This document shows positions 32,876-40,849 of a stretch of 64,000 nucleotides of DNA, piece after piece. The stretch is taken from contig NZ_JBAJMW010000004.1 in assembly GCF_036881825.1 (NCBI RefSeq), positions 62,001 through 126,000 on the forward strand, given 5' to 3'. This stretch comes from Tersicoccus mangrovi (GTDB lineage Bacteria > Actinomycetota > Actinomycetes > Actinomycetales > Micrococcaceae). The translations under genes were made by a program, and so were the position numbers. Below the pieces are notes generated by a model. That model did not search any database. It was not told the origin of the DNA and was given only the letters and a program-made list of their open reading frames with translations. Within the stretch, counting starts at the first letter, position 1, and each line of letters opens with the position of its first letter.

Positions 32876-34063
32876 TCACGACCAGGGGTCGGTGCGCCCC
32901 TGCAGGGCGGTGAGCACGGCGCTCTGGGTGAGGAGCCCGACGACGACGCCGCGCGCGTCGATCACGGCGTACTCCGAGCCGGCGAGCCGGGCCAGGTACT
33001 GGACGAGCTGGTGTCCCTCGGCGACGGCGGGCACGACGGCGCCGGCGGCCAGCGGCCGGCCGACCGCCACGGCACCGGTCGTCGCGGCCCGCTCGAACGG
33101 TACGGCGGCGAGGGCGTCGCGATCGGCCACGGCCACCGGCACCCCGCGGTCGTCCACGAGCACGAGCTCGGTGCCGGCGCCGGTGCGCAGGTCGCGGGCC
33201 AGGGCGTTCAGCTGGGCGACGGACGCCGACGCGGGCACCCCGGCGGCCGGTCGGGCGAGCCGGCCGGCGCTGATCGCGCCGAGCCGCTGCCGGAGCCGGC
33301 CGCTGCGGATCGCGGCGCTCGCGCCCGCCCACAGGAAGGCCGCGATGAGCACCCCGATGGCCAGCGTGCCGAGGCTGGGCAGTCCGCGGCCGACGAACAG
33401 CGGCCACAGCACCACGACGAGGATGACGACGGCGATGACGCGCCCGGCCCAGCCCGCGGCCACGGTGCCGCGGTCCTGGTCCCCCGTCGCCCGCCACACG
33501 GCGGACTCGACGATGCGGCCGCCGTCCAGCGGCAGCCCGGGCAAGACGTTGAAGACGCCGACGAAGAGGTTGGCCACGGTGAACACCGAGGCGAGCAACC
33601 AGGCCACCGTCCCGGCGGGCAGGGCGAAGGTGACGGCGGCGCCGACCCCGGCGAGGGCGAGGTTCGCGGCCGGCCCGGCGAGGGCGACGACGAGGGACCG
33701 CCCGGCGCTCGTGGGCATCGTCTCGAACGACGTGTGGCCGCCCCACAGGGTCAGCACGATGCGGGAGGAGGGCCAGCCGAAGGCGCGGGCGCTCAGCGCG
33801 TGCGCCAGTTCGTGGGCGAGCACCGAGAGCAGCAGCAGCACGGCGTAGGCGAAGGCGACGAGCCATGCGCCGGCGCCGATGCCCGGGAACTGGTAGGCGA
33901 CGACCGGCCCGAAGCTGATGACGATGAACGCCGCGATGAGGAACCAGGACCAGGCGAGGGTGACCGGGACCGCGAAGATCCGGCCGAGCGGGATGCCGTC
34001 GTTGCGCACCCTCCCCGTCCCGGTGGTGCCCTCGGCGGGCGACGGGGCGCCGGGGCCGCTCAC
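32876..34063 (-). CDS. site-2 protease family (M50) metallopeptidase with CBS domains
   Basis: A 395-residue intramembrane protease. The zinc motif HELAH is at 84-88 in a membrane helix, and the third ligand motif NVLPGLPLDGGR begins near 172. Several membrane helices follow. The C-terminal part (about 270-395) has paired CBS-like repeats (ELVLVDDRGVPVAVAD and YAVIDARGVVVGLL) which may sense nucleotides. It is like mycobacterial Rip-type proteases. The GTG start at 34063 overlaps the HAD stop by 4 bases. Confidence 0.9.
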   Translation of the reverse strand: MSGPGAPSPAEGTTGTGRVRNDGIPLGRIFAVPVTLAWSWFLIAAFIVISFGPVVAYQFPGIGAGAWLVAFAYAVLLLLSVLAHELAHALSARAFGWPSSRIVLTLWGGHTSFETMPTSAGRSLVVALAGPAANLALAGVGAAVTFALPAGTVAWLLASVFTVANLFVGVFNVLPGLPLDGGRIVESAVWRATGDQDRGTVAAGWAGRVIAVVILVVVLWPLFVGRGLPSLGTLAIGVLIAAFLWAGASAAIRSGRLRQRLGAISAGRLARPAAGVPASASVAQLNALARDLRTGAGTELVLVDDRGVPVAVADRDALAAVPFERAATTGAVAVGRPLAAGAVVPAVAEGHQLVQYLARLAGSEYAVIDARGVVVGLLTQSAVLTALQGRTDPWS

Positions 34064-34758
34064 GAGAGGGCGGCCCGCGCGCGCAGGGCGCGCTGCAGGT
34101 CGTCGACCGTGCTGCCGGCCAGGGTCTCCCACTGTTGCACGTCGGGGTGGTGCGGGACCGGCACGACGTGCGGGATGGCGATCGTCGTCACGCCGCTGCT
34201 GCGGGCGGACTCGACGCCCGGGATGGAGTCCTCGAGGGCGATGACGGCGGGCGTCGGCAGCTCCGGCTCGGCCTGCCGCAGCCGGGCGAGCGCCTGCTCG
34301 TACGGCTCGGGATGCGGCTTGCCGTTGGTCACCATGTCGCCGGTGACGACGAAGTCGAAGGTGCCGGCGGGCAGCTGGTCGGCCACGGCGCGGGCCAGCA
34401 CCGCCTCGCTCATGGTCACGAGGGCGCACGGCACGCCGGCGTCACGCAGCTGCTCGAGCAGTTCCCGGGCACCGGGGCGCCAGGGGATCTGCCGGCGGAC
34501 CGCGGCGAGGACGTCGCCGATCACGGTGTCGAGGATCGTGCGGATCGGCAGGTCCAGACCGCGCACCTGCATCGCGGCGGCGACCCGAGGGAGCGCCTGG
34601 CCGACCATCGACTCGGAGTCCTCCATGGTCCACCGCAGCCCGTGCCGGTCCATCAGGGAGCGCTCGGCGGCGATCCAGTAGGGCTCGGTGTCCACCAGGG
34701 TCCCGTCCATGTCCCAGAGGACGGCGCGCAGGCGGAAGGGATCGGAAGGGGCGGCCAT
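34060..34758 (-). CDS. HAD-superfamily hydrolase (subfamily IA)
   Basis: A 232-residue phosphatase or phosphoglucomutase-like enzyme. Asp16 (nucleophile) and Asp18 are in LWDMDGTLVDTE; motif II is ALVTMS, motif III includes GKPHPEPYE and motif IV is ALEDSIPGVES. The helical cap lies at about 25-95. The substrate is not clear. It is first in a two-gene operon with the M50 protease and has a leaderless-type promoter. Confidence 0.9.
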   Translation of the reverse strand: MAAPSDPFRLRAVLWDMDGTLVDTEPYWIAAERSLMDRHGLRWTMEDSESMVGQALPRVAAAMQVRGLDLPIRTILDTVIGDVLAAVRRQIPWRPGARELLEQLRDAGVPCALVTMSEAVLARAVADQLPAGTFDFVVTGDMVTNGKPHPEPYEQALARLRQAEPELPTPAVIALEDSIPGVESARSSGVTTIAIPHVVPVPHHPDVQQWETLAGSTVDDLQRALRARAALS

Positions 34759-34765
34759 GCCCTCC

Positions 34766-34771
34766 AGTCTA
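34766..34771 (-). promoter_or_regulatory. -10 element, leaderless-type promoter of the HAD gene
   Basis: TAGACT lies 7 bases before the ATG at 34758. The GGAGGG between them is too close to the ATG to act as a normal ribosome binding site. Confidence 0.45.
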
Positions 34772-34830
34772 CGAGGACGGGCCGCCCGCCGGGCCCAGGT
34801 GTGTCACGCATCGCGTGCAGGTGCCGGGAC

Positions 34831-34836
34831 TACGCT
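34831..34836 (+). promoter_or_regulatory. -10 element, leaderless-type promoter of the PAC2 gene
   Basis: TACGCT lies 6 bases before the GTG at 34843, and no ribosome binding site is visible. Confidence 0.5.
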
Positions 34837-34842
34837 GGACGA

Positions 34843-35808
34843 GTGAGTTCCTATGACGAGAAGCCCGAGGACGGAGCCGAGGTGCCCGGTGCGGACGAGA
34901 CGGCGGACGACGCGGGTTCGGAGCGGGCCGGCGAGTCGCTGACCAGCGTCTTCGGTGTCCGTACCGGGGAGGATGCGGTGGGCCGGGACCGGGTCACCGT
35001 GATGATCGCCGCCTTCGAGGGCTGGAACGATGCCGGCGACGCGGCGAGCGACGCCCTCAACCGGCTCGACGAGCGCTGGGCCGCGTCCCGCGTCGCTGCC
35101 CTGGACTCCGACTCGTACTACGACTTCCAGTTCACCCGCCCGATGGTCGTGCGCACGGGCGCCGAGCGGCGCATCCAGTGGCCGACGACGTGGCTGTCCA
35201 CCGTCTCGGTGCCGAACTCGAACCTCGACGTCGTGCTCGTGCACGGCGTCGAGCCGTCCTACCGGTGGCGGGCGTACACCGCGGACCTGATGGCGCACGC
35301 CGCGGACCTCGGAGTCGACTACCTCGTCCTGCTCGGCGCCCTGCTGGCCGACGTCCCGCACACGCGGCCGATCCCGGTGTCGGTGTCCACGGACGACGCC
35401 ACCCTGCAGGAGGAGCTGAACGCCGACCCGTCCACGTACGAGGGGCCGACCGGGATCCTCGGGGTGCTCGGCGGGGTCGCGGAGCTGGCCGGCATCCCCA
35501 CGGTCTCGCTGTGGGCGGCCGTGCCGCACTACGTCGCGCAGGCGCCCTCCCCCAAGGCGCAGCTGGCGCTGCTGAACCGGCTCGAGGAGCTCGTGCACGT
35601 CTCGATGGTCGGCGACGCCGACCTGAAGGAGGACGCCGAGGCCTGGGAGCGGGGCGTGGACGAGCTGGCCACGGAGGACCCGGAGATCCAGGCCTACGTG
35701 CACCAGCTCGAGGAGGCGAAGGACACCGCCGAGCTGCCCGAGGCCAGCGGCGAGTCCATCGCCCGCGAGTTCGAGCGCTACCTCAAGCGGCGCGGCAAGG
35801 AACGCTGA
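34843..35808 (+). CDS. PAC2 family protein
   Basis: A 321-residue protein. The acidic N-terminal 40 residues (YDEKPEDGAEVPGADETADD) are probably disordered. The PAC2 domain follows with VMIAAFEGWNDAGDAASDAL, then LDVVLVHGVEPSYRWRAY and GVLGGVAELAGIPTVSLWAA. PAC2 proteins are related to proteasome assembly chaperones; their bacterial role is not settled. In mycobacteria a PAC2 gene also lies near the proteasome genes. It is divergent from the HAD gene and convergent with mshC. Confidence 0.92.
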   Translation: MSSYDEKPEDGAEVPGADETADDAGSERAGESLTSVFGVRTGEDAVGRDRVTVMIAAFEGWNDAGDAASDALNRLDERWAASRVAALDSDSYYDFQFTRPMVVRTGAERRIQWPTTWLSTVSVPNSNLDVVLVHGVEPSYRWRAYTADLMAHAADLGVDYLVLLGALLADVPHTRPIPVSVSTDDATLQEELNADPSTYEGPTGILGVLGGVAELAGIPTVSLWAAVPHYVAQAPSPKAQLALLNRLEELVHVSMVGDADLKEDAEAWERGVDELATEDPEIQAYVHQLEEAKDTAELPEASGESIAREFERYLKRRGKER

Positions 35809-35836
35809 GCCGGCGACCTCACGACGCTGGACGGCG

Positions 35837-37210
35837 CTACGCGGCGTCGTCCTCCGCGGCGGGGGCGAGGTCGATGCCCAGCAGCGCGTCCACCGCGCGC
35901 CGGCCGAGACCCGGCTCGCGGGTCGTGCCGGCAGCGGTCCCGCCGTCGGGCACGGGGTCGACCCCGTCGCCGGAGCCGGCACCGAGCACGGTGGCGGCCC
36001 AGGCGTCGACCGCGGCAAGCGCGGCCGGGGTGTCCAGGTCGTCGCGCAACCGCTCCCGCAGCCGCTCGACGAGACGGGCGTCGGCGTCGTCGACCTCGTG
36101 GCGCAGGGCACCGCTCGCGGCGTCGCCGACGGCGGCCGCGGCACGCCACCGGGCCAGGCGGTCCTGTGCGACGGTCAGCAGCGCGTCCGTGTACTCCCAC
36201 GCCGACCGGTAGTGCTGGCCGAGCACGGCGATGCGGATGGCGGCCGGGTCCACGCCGGTCTCCCGCAGCCGGGAGACGAGCACGAGGTTGCCGCGGGACT
36301 TGCTCATCTTGTGCCCCTCGAACCCCACCATGCCGGTGTGGGCGAAGTGGCGGGCCAGCGGCCGCCCGGTGAGGGCCTGGGCGTGCCCGGCGCTCATGTC
36401 GTGGTGCGGGAAGATCAGGTCGTTGCCGCCGCCCTGGACGGTGAACGGGGTGGCCAGGAACCGCTCGGCGATCACCGAGCACTCGATGTGCCAACCGGGC
36501 CGGCCCGCGCCGAGCACGCCGCCGGGCCAGCGCGGTTCGCCCTCCCGGGCGACCCGCCACAGCAGGGCATCGAGCGGGTTGCGCTTGCCGGGCCGGTCGG
36601 GGTCGCCGCCGCGCTCGCCGAAGAGGGCGAGCAGTTCCTCCGCGCCGTACCCGCCGAGGGCGCCGACGCGCCAGCCGGTGCCGCGGGCGGCCTCGACGTC
36701 GAAGTAGACGTCGCCGTCGGGCTCCCCGTCCCGGCCGGGCACGCGGTAGGCGATGCCGGCGGTGACGAGCGCCTCGACGGCGGGCACGATCCACGGCACG
36801 GCCTCGACGGCGCCGATGTAGTGGTCCGGCGGCAGCACGCGCAGGGCGGTCATGTCGGTGCGGAACAGGTTGGTCTGCTCGACGGCGAGGTCCTGCCAGT
36901 CCACCCCGGTCGCCTCGGCGCGCTCGAGCAGCGGGTCGTCGACGTCGGTGACGTTCTGCACGTACGTCACCGCGGCGCCCGTGTCCCGCCACTGCCGGAT
37001 CAGCAGGTCGAACGCCAGGTAGGTGGCCGCGTGGCCCAGGTGCGTGGCGTCGTACGGGGTGATGCCGCAGACGTACAGGCCGGCCGTGGCACGGCCCCGC
37101 TCCTCGGTCAGTTCGACGGGCAGCACCCGGCGCGCGGCCGTGTCGTAGAGATGCACCGATCCGGGCGCGGGCTCCAGCGGGGTGAGGCCGGGCGTGGGCC
37201 AGGACTGCAT
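35837..37210 (-). CDS. mshC: cysteine:1D-myo-inositol 2-amino-2-deoxy-alpha-D-glucopyranoside ligase
   Basis: A 457-residue ATP-dependent ligase of mycothiol synthesis, derived from cysteinyl-tRNA synthetase. The HIGH motif reads HLGH at 57-60 in TPYDATHLGHAATYLAFD and KMSKS is at 301-305. Zinc ligands include Cys48, Cys244 and His269. The N-terminal MQSWPTPGLTPLEP is diagnostic of MshC rather than CysS. The ATG has GAGGAGAAGC just upstream. It follows uppP by 47 bases and is probably cotranscribed. Confidence 0.93.
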   Translation of the reverse strand: MQSWPTPGLTPLEPAPGSVHLYDTAARRVLPVELTEERGRATAGLYVCGITPYDATHLGHAATYLAFDLLIRQWRDTGAAVTYVQNVTDVDDPLLERAEATGVDWQDLAVEQTNLFRTDMTALRVLPPDHYIGAVEAVPWIVPAVEALVTAGIAYRVPGRDGEPDGDVYFDVEAARGTGWRVGALGGYGAEELLALFGERGGDPDRPGKRNPLDALLWRVAREGEPRWPGGVLGAGRPGWHIECSVIAERFLATPFTVQGGGNDLIFPHHDMSAGHAQALTGRPLARHFAHTGMVGFEGHKMSKSRGNLVLVSRLRETGVDPAAIRIAVLGQHYRSAWEYTDALLTVAQDRLARWRAAAAVGDAASGALRHEVDDADARLVERLRERLRDDLDTPAALAAVDAWAATVLGAGSGDGVDPVPDGGTAAGTTREPGLGRRAVDALLGIDLAPAAEDDAA

Positions 37211-37257
37211 GCTTCTCCTCGGGTGGACGCGATTGAGGTGGGTGGCCGAGGGCCGCG

Positions 37258-38091
37258 TCAGGCGGCGATCAGACCGGTGCCGAGCAGGATCATCAGGGCG
37301 GCGCCCAGGGCGATCCGGTACAGCACGAAGGGGCGGTAGCTGCGGGTCGAGACGTAGCGCAGGAACCACCCGATGATGAGGTAGCCGACCACGAAGGCGA
37401 TGATCGTGGCCAGCGCGGTCGGGCCGGCGCCGTAGACGCCGCTGTCCCCGCCGTCGCGGGCGACCTTGACCAGCTGGTACAGCCCGCTCGCGAACACCGC
37501 CGGAATCGCCAGCAGGAACGAGTACCGCGCCGCCGCCTCACGGGTGTAGCCCATGGCCAGACCGGCCGTGATGGTGCCGCCGGAGCGAGAGACGCCGGGC
37601 ACCAGCGCGAGTGCCTGCGCGAGGCCGTAGAGGATGCCGTGGCGCCAGGTCAGCTGGTCGAGCTCGCGCTGCTGGCGGGAGTAGATGTCGGCCAGGGCGA
37701 GCAGGATGCCGAAGACGATGAGCATGACGGCGACGATCCACAGGCTGCGGAAGGTCGTCTCGATGGCGTCCTGGAAGAGCACGCCGAGGATGCCGATGGG
37801 CAGGCTGCCGATGATGACGAGCCAGCCCATGCGGGCGTCCGGGTCGTTGCGCGGCACGCGGCCGACGAGGGAGCCGGCCCAGGCGCGCACGATGCGGACG
37901 ATGTCACGCCAGAAGAAGACGAGCACCGCGGTCTCAGTACCGAGCTGGGTGATCGCGGTGAACGCGGCGCCCGGGTCGGCCGCACCGGGGAGGAACTCGC
38001 CCACGATGCGCAGGTGAGCGCTCGAGGAGATGGGAAGGAACTCGGTCAGTCCTTGCACGAACCCGAGGATGGCCGCTTCGATCCACGTCAC
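37258..38091 (-). CDS. uppP: undecaprenyl-diphosphatase (bacitracin resistance protein)
   Basis: A 277-residue membrane phosphatase that recycles undecaprenyl diphosphate for cell-wall synthesis. Signatures are GLTEFLPISSSAHLRIVGEF near the N-terminus and LVPGVSRSGGTITAGLAMG around 160-178. About eight membrane helices can be drawn. The GTG at 38091 fits a leaderless promoter. It heads an apparent operon with mshC. Confidence 0.95.
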   Translation of the reverse strand: MTWIEAAILGFVQGLTEFLPISSSAHLRIVGEFLPGAADPGAAFTAITQLGTETAVLVFFWRDIVRIVRAWAGSLVGRVPRNDPDARMGWLVIIGSLPIGILGVLFQDAIETTFRSLWIVAVMLIVFGILLALADIYSRQQRELDQLTWRHGILYGLAQALALVPGVSRSGGTITAGLAMGYTREAAARYSFLLAIPAVFASGLYQLVKVARDGGDSGVYGAGPTALATIIAFVVGYLIIGWFLRYVSTRSYRPFVLYRIALGAALMILLGTGLIAA

Positions 38092-38097
38092 GGTCCG

Positions 38098-38103
38098 ACT
38101 CTA
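38098..38103 (-). promoter_or_regulatory. -10 element, leaderless-type promoter of uppP
   Basis: TAGAGT lies 6 bases before the GTG at 38091. Confidence 0.5.
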
Positions 38104-38193
38104 GGGGTTCGGGGTCCGGCCGACCGAATCGGACGGGCCCTGAGCGGGGGCCGGTCGGTGGAGGGGCGCCGGTGACGGCTCGCGGGGAATGCG

Positions 38194-38499
38194 TCAGCCG
38201 CGGTCGCGGTTGTCCTCCACGTCGTCGTCCTCGTCCTCGTCGTCTTCCTCGAGGTCGTCGTCGTCCTCGTCGTCGTCGTCACTGTCGTCGTCGCCGTCGT
38301 CCTCATAGATGACGAGCGGGGTGACCTCGTTGTAGGTGTCGTAGAGAGCGTCTTCGTAGACTTCGAAGGCATCGGCGATGGCCAGGTGCGCCGACTCGAC
38401 CGCGGGATCGTCGTCTCCACGCCGCGCGGCGGCGGCAGCGAGGTGCTCCTCGAAGGCAGCGACCAGGGACTGCAGGGCGACACGCGGATCAATGCTCAT
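38194..38499 (-). CDS. small protein with a polyacidic C-terminal tail
   Basis: A 101-residue protein of unknown function. The first 65 residues look helical (VALQSLVAAFEEHLAAAAAR and AHLAIADAFEVYEDALYD). From about residue 66 the chain is almost only Asp and Glu (runs such as DDGDDDSDDDDEDDDDLEED) and ends NRDRG. Such tails often bind basic proteins or calcium, but nothing here proves that. It is divergent from the DUF5703 gene with a 40-base gap. Confidence 0.75.
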   Translation of the reverse strand: MSIDPRVALQSLVAAFEEHLAAAAARRGDDDPAVESAHLAIADAFEVYEDALYDTYNEVTPLVIYEDDGDDDSDDDDEDDDDLEEDDEDEDDDVEDNRDRG

Positions 38500-38506
38500 G
38501 TCCTAG

Positions 38507-38512
38507 ACGTTA
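38507..38512 (-). promoter_or_regulatory. -10 element, leaderless-type promoter of the acidic protein gene
   Basis: TAACGT lies 7 bases before the ATG at 38499. Confidence 0.4.
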
Positions 38513-38539
38513 TCGGTTCCAGAAAGAAAATGGGGTGCC

Positions 38540-38773
38540 ATGAGGCAACAAATTGGTGGGACCTCGGTGCGCCGCGAGCGGGACTTCGCGCGACAGTACG
38601 AATACCTCGTGCTCAGTGTTCCGCCGCAGGCCACGCGGGGTGAAGCGCGTCAGATGCTGACCGAGCACGCCGAGTACGGCAAGTGGGAACTGGAGCGCAC
38701 GCGCCTCTACATGGGCGGTGCTCGCCGGTACTGGCTGCGGCGCAAGGTGATGCGCATCGAGCGCACCGCCTGA
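38540..38773 (+). CDS. DUF5703 family protein
   Basis: A 77-residue basic protein with the family pattern YEYLVLSVPPQATRGEARQM, then EHAEYGKWELERTRLYMGG and RRYWLRRKVMRI. The function is unknown. No membrane segment or signal is present. It is convergent with the acyl-CoA dehydrogenase gene. Confidence 0.85.
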   Translation: MRQQIGGTSVRRERDFARQYEYLVLSVPPQATRGEARQMLTEHAEYGKWELERTRLYMGGARRYWLRRKVMRIERTA

Positions 38774-38830
38774 CCCGTCGGCGGGCGCCTCCCCGGGCAC
38801 TCGACGCCGTCGTGTCGACAGCGTCGTTGC

Positions 38831-40021
38831 TCAGGCGAGCGGCCCGAGCAGGGCGGTCGCCATGGTCGCGTGGGCTGACGAGTCGCTGGACGGGTGGTAG
38901 GCGCCGGCCGTCACGTCGCGGTGCAGCCGGGCCAGCTCGGAGGTACGGGTGAACCCCGCACCGCCGCCGACCGCCAGGGCGAGGTCGACGACCTCCCGTG
39001 CGGTGCGCGTGACCCGCACCTTGACCCCGGAGAGCCGGGAGAACCACCGGGCGCCGTGGTCGACGCGGTCGTCGACGTCGTCCGCCGTCGCGGCGAGGTC
39101 CGCGAGCAGCCCGTCGACGAGCAGCTGCGCCTCCGCGATGCGGTATCGGGTGTCCGGGTCCTGGTCGAGGGCCGCCCCCGAGCGCCGCGAGGTCCGCCGG
39201 CGCGCCGCCTCCACCGCCAGCTGGACCGCGCGTTCGGCGATGCCGGCGTAGACGCTGGCCAGCAGGACCTCGAACGCCGCGAAGATGCCGAAAACGAGCG
39301 GGTCCGGCACGGGGCCGACCGGCAGGGTCGCGATCACCCGGTCCGCGCGCACGAGCGCGTCCTCCAGTTCGGTGGTGTGCGACTGGCTCGCCCGCATCCC
39401 GAGCGTGTCCCAGTCCCCCAGCGAGCGGGTCCCGCCGTCGGCGCGGTCGATGAAGCCCCACACGAGCCGGGGGCCGTCCGGGGTCTCCTCGCGCCCGTGC
39501 ACGCCGAGCCGGGTCCACGCCGGGGACAGGGAGGTGAAGATCTTCCGCCCGGTGTAGCGGTAACCACCACCCGCCTCGGGCCGGGCCGTCGTGGTCGAGT
39601 CGAAGAGCATCAGGTCGTTGGCGGGCTCGGAGACGCCGAAGGCGAACAGCTCGCCCGCCGCGGCCTCGCGGAGCACGAAGTCGAGGGTGTCGATGCCGCG
39701 CTCGGCGAGGATCCGGGCGACCGACGTCCACACCAGGTGCATGTTGATGCCCAGGGCCGTCGCGGGGGCCGCCGCGGCGAGCCGGCGCTGCGCGTCGCTC
39801 GTCTGCCGCAGGCCCGCGCCGGCTCCGCCGTACGCCGGCGGGGCGCACAGGCCGAGGTAACCGGCCGCGCGCAGGTCGTCCAGGTCCTCCGCGAAGAACG
39901 CGTTGGCCTCGTCATAGCCGGGGGCGCGGTCGTGGATCCGGGCGAGGAGCTCGTCGGTCAGGAGGCGTCGGCCCGGCTCGGTGGGATCGACGACGGCGTC
40001 GGGAACGCGCGCAGCACTCAT
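38831..40021 (-). CDS. acyl-CoA dehydrogenase family protein
   Basis: A 396-residue flavoprotein with the acyl-CoA dehydrogenase fold: N-terminal helical part (LDDLRAAGYLGLCAPPAYGG), a central beta part (FGVSEPANDLMLFD, then RYTGRKIFTSLSPA) and a C-terminal helical part (REVVDLALAVGGGAGFTRTS). The C-terminus resembles the flavin-dependent monooxygenase-like branch (HRDVTAGAYHPSSD), so it may use a substrate other than a fatty acyl-CoA. It is monocistronic with a leaderless-type promoter. Confidence 0.88.
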   Translation of the reverse strand: MSAARVPDAVVDPTEPGRRLLTDELLARIHDRAPGYDEANAFFAEDLDDLRAAGYLGLCAPPAYGGAGAGLRQTSDAQRRLAAAAPATALGINMHLVWTSVARILAERGIDTLDFVLREAAAGELFAFGVSEPANDLMLFDSTTTARPEAGGGYRYTGRKIFTSLSPAWTRLGVHGREETPDGPRLVWGFIDRADGGTRSLGDWDTLGMRASQSHTTELEDALVRADRVIATLPVGPVPDPLVFGIFAAFEVLLASVYAGIAERAVQLAVEAARRRTSRRSGAALDQDPDTRYRIAEAQLLVDGLLADLAATADDVDDRVDHGARWFSRLSGVKVRVTRTAREVVDLALAVGGGAGFTRTSELARLHRDVTAGAYHPSSDSSAHATMATALLGPLA

Positions 40022-40027
40022 CGTTCC

Positions 40028-40033
40028 AGCGTA
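40028..40033 (-). promoter_or_regulatory. -10 element, leaderless-type promoter of the acyl-CoA dehydrogenase gene
   Basis: TACGCT lies 6 bases before the ATG at 40021. Confidence 0.5.
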
Positions 40034-40108
40034 CTGATGCGTGACTGCACGGGATCGGCCGACTTCATGTCATCTGGACCACAACGGGAGTAGGCTCCTT
40101 TCAACGCT

Positions 40109-40131
40109 GTTCAAGTCGTCATGACTTTAAC
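40109..40131 (+). promoter_or_regulatory. probable NrtR operator
   Basis: A 23-base palindrome with the pattern GTT-N-AAGTC-N5-GACTT-N-AAC lies 52 bases before the nrtR start. Only one pair in the outer arms is mismatched. NrtR repressors act on such palindromes in front of NAD genes. Confidence 0.6.
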
Positions 40132-40183
40132 TAGCGGTGGCCGGGGGTCGACAACCTGGTGCCCCGCAACCGGCAGGAGGGCC

Positions 40184-40849
40184 ATGCCCGAGGATCCGAG
40201 TCCCGCGATCGCGGTGTCGACGGTGATCTTCCGCGTGCACCGCGAGCAGGAGGGCGAGCGCGGCCATCTGGAGCTGCCGCTGGTGCGGCGGGTCCGGCAG
40301 CCGTACCTGGGCCGGTGGGCGCTTCCCGGCGGTCCCCTCCACCCCACCGAGTCCCTCCGGGACGCGGCGCGCCGCAACCTGCGCGAGACCACCGGCCTGG
40401 ACCCGCGCCACCTCGAGCAGCTCTACACCTTCGGCGCCGTCGAGCGCAGCCCTTCCGACCGCGTCGTGTCGATCGTCTACTGGGCGCTGGTGCGCGACGA
40501 CGAGGCCGAGCGCGCCCGGCTCGGCGAGAACGTCGCCTGGTTCGACGCCGACCAGGTGCCCGAACTGGCCTTCGACCACGACGAGATCGTCATGTGGGCG
40601 CTCAAGCGGCTGCGCGCGAAGGTCGGCTACACCCGGATCGCCCACGCCCTGCTCACCGACGAGTTCACCCTCGCCGACCTGCGCGGGGTCACCGAGGCGA
40701 TCCTCTCCCGTCGTCTCGACGCGGCGAACTTCCGCCGTCAGGTCGAGGCCAGCGGCACGGTCGAACCGACCGGCCGCTTCCAGGCGGGCGGCAGGCACCG
40801 GCCGCCCGCTCTCTACCGGTCCACCGCCCAGGAGGAGCTCCTTCGATGA
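40184..40849 (+). CDS. nrtR: NrtR-type Nudix-related transcriptional regulator of NAD synthesis
   Basis: A 221-residue protein with an N-terminal Nudix domain and a C-terminal winged helix (about 140-210, YTRIAHALLTDEFTLADLRG). The Nudix box is degenerate: LRETTGL near 67-73 where active enzymes have REUxEExGU. It should therefore bind ADP-ribose or an NAD-related ligand without hydrolysis, as known for NrtR. The ATG has AGGAGG upstream. Its stop overlaps the nadA start (ATGA, 40846-40849), and the palindrome at 40109 is the obvious target. Confidence 0.88.
   Translation: MPEDPSPAIAVSTVIFRVHREQEGERGHLELPLVRRVRQPYLGRWALPGGPLHPTESLRDAARRNLRETTGLDPRHLEQLYTFGAVERSPSDRVVSIVYWALVRDDEAERARLGENVAWFDADQVPELAFDHDEIVMWALKRLRAKVGYTRIAHALLTDEFTLADLRGVTEAILSRRLDAANFRRQVEASGTVEPTGRFQAGGRHRPPALYRSTAQEELLR

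Noticed and set aside
35837..37369. Cysteinyl-tRNA synthetase instead of MshC
   Set aside because: The N-terminal MQSWPTPG and the YDATHLGH form of the HIGH motif are typical of MshC, and the mycothiol pathway is expected in this group.
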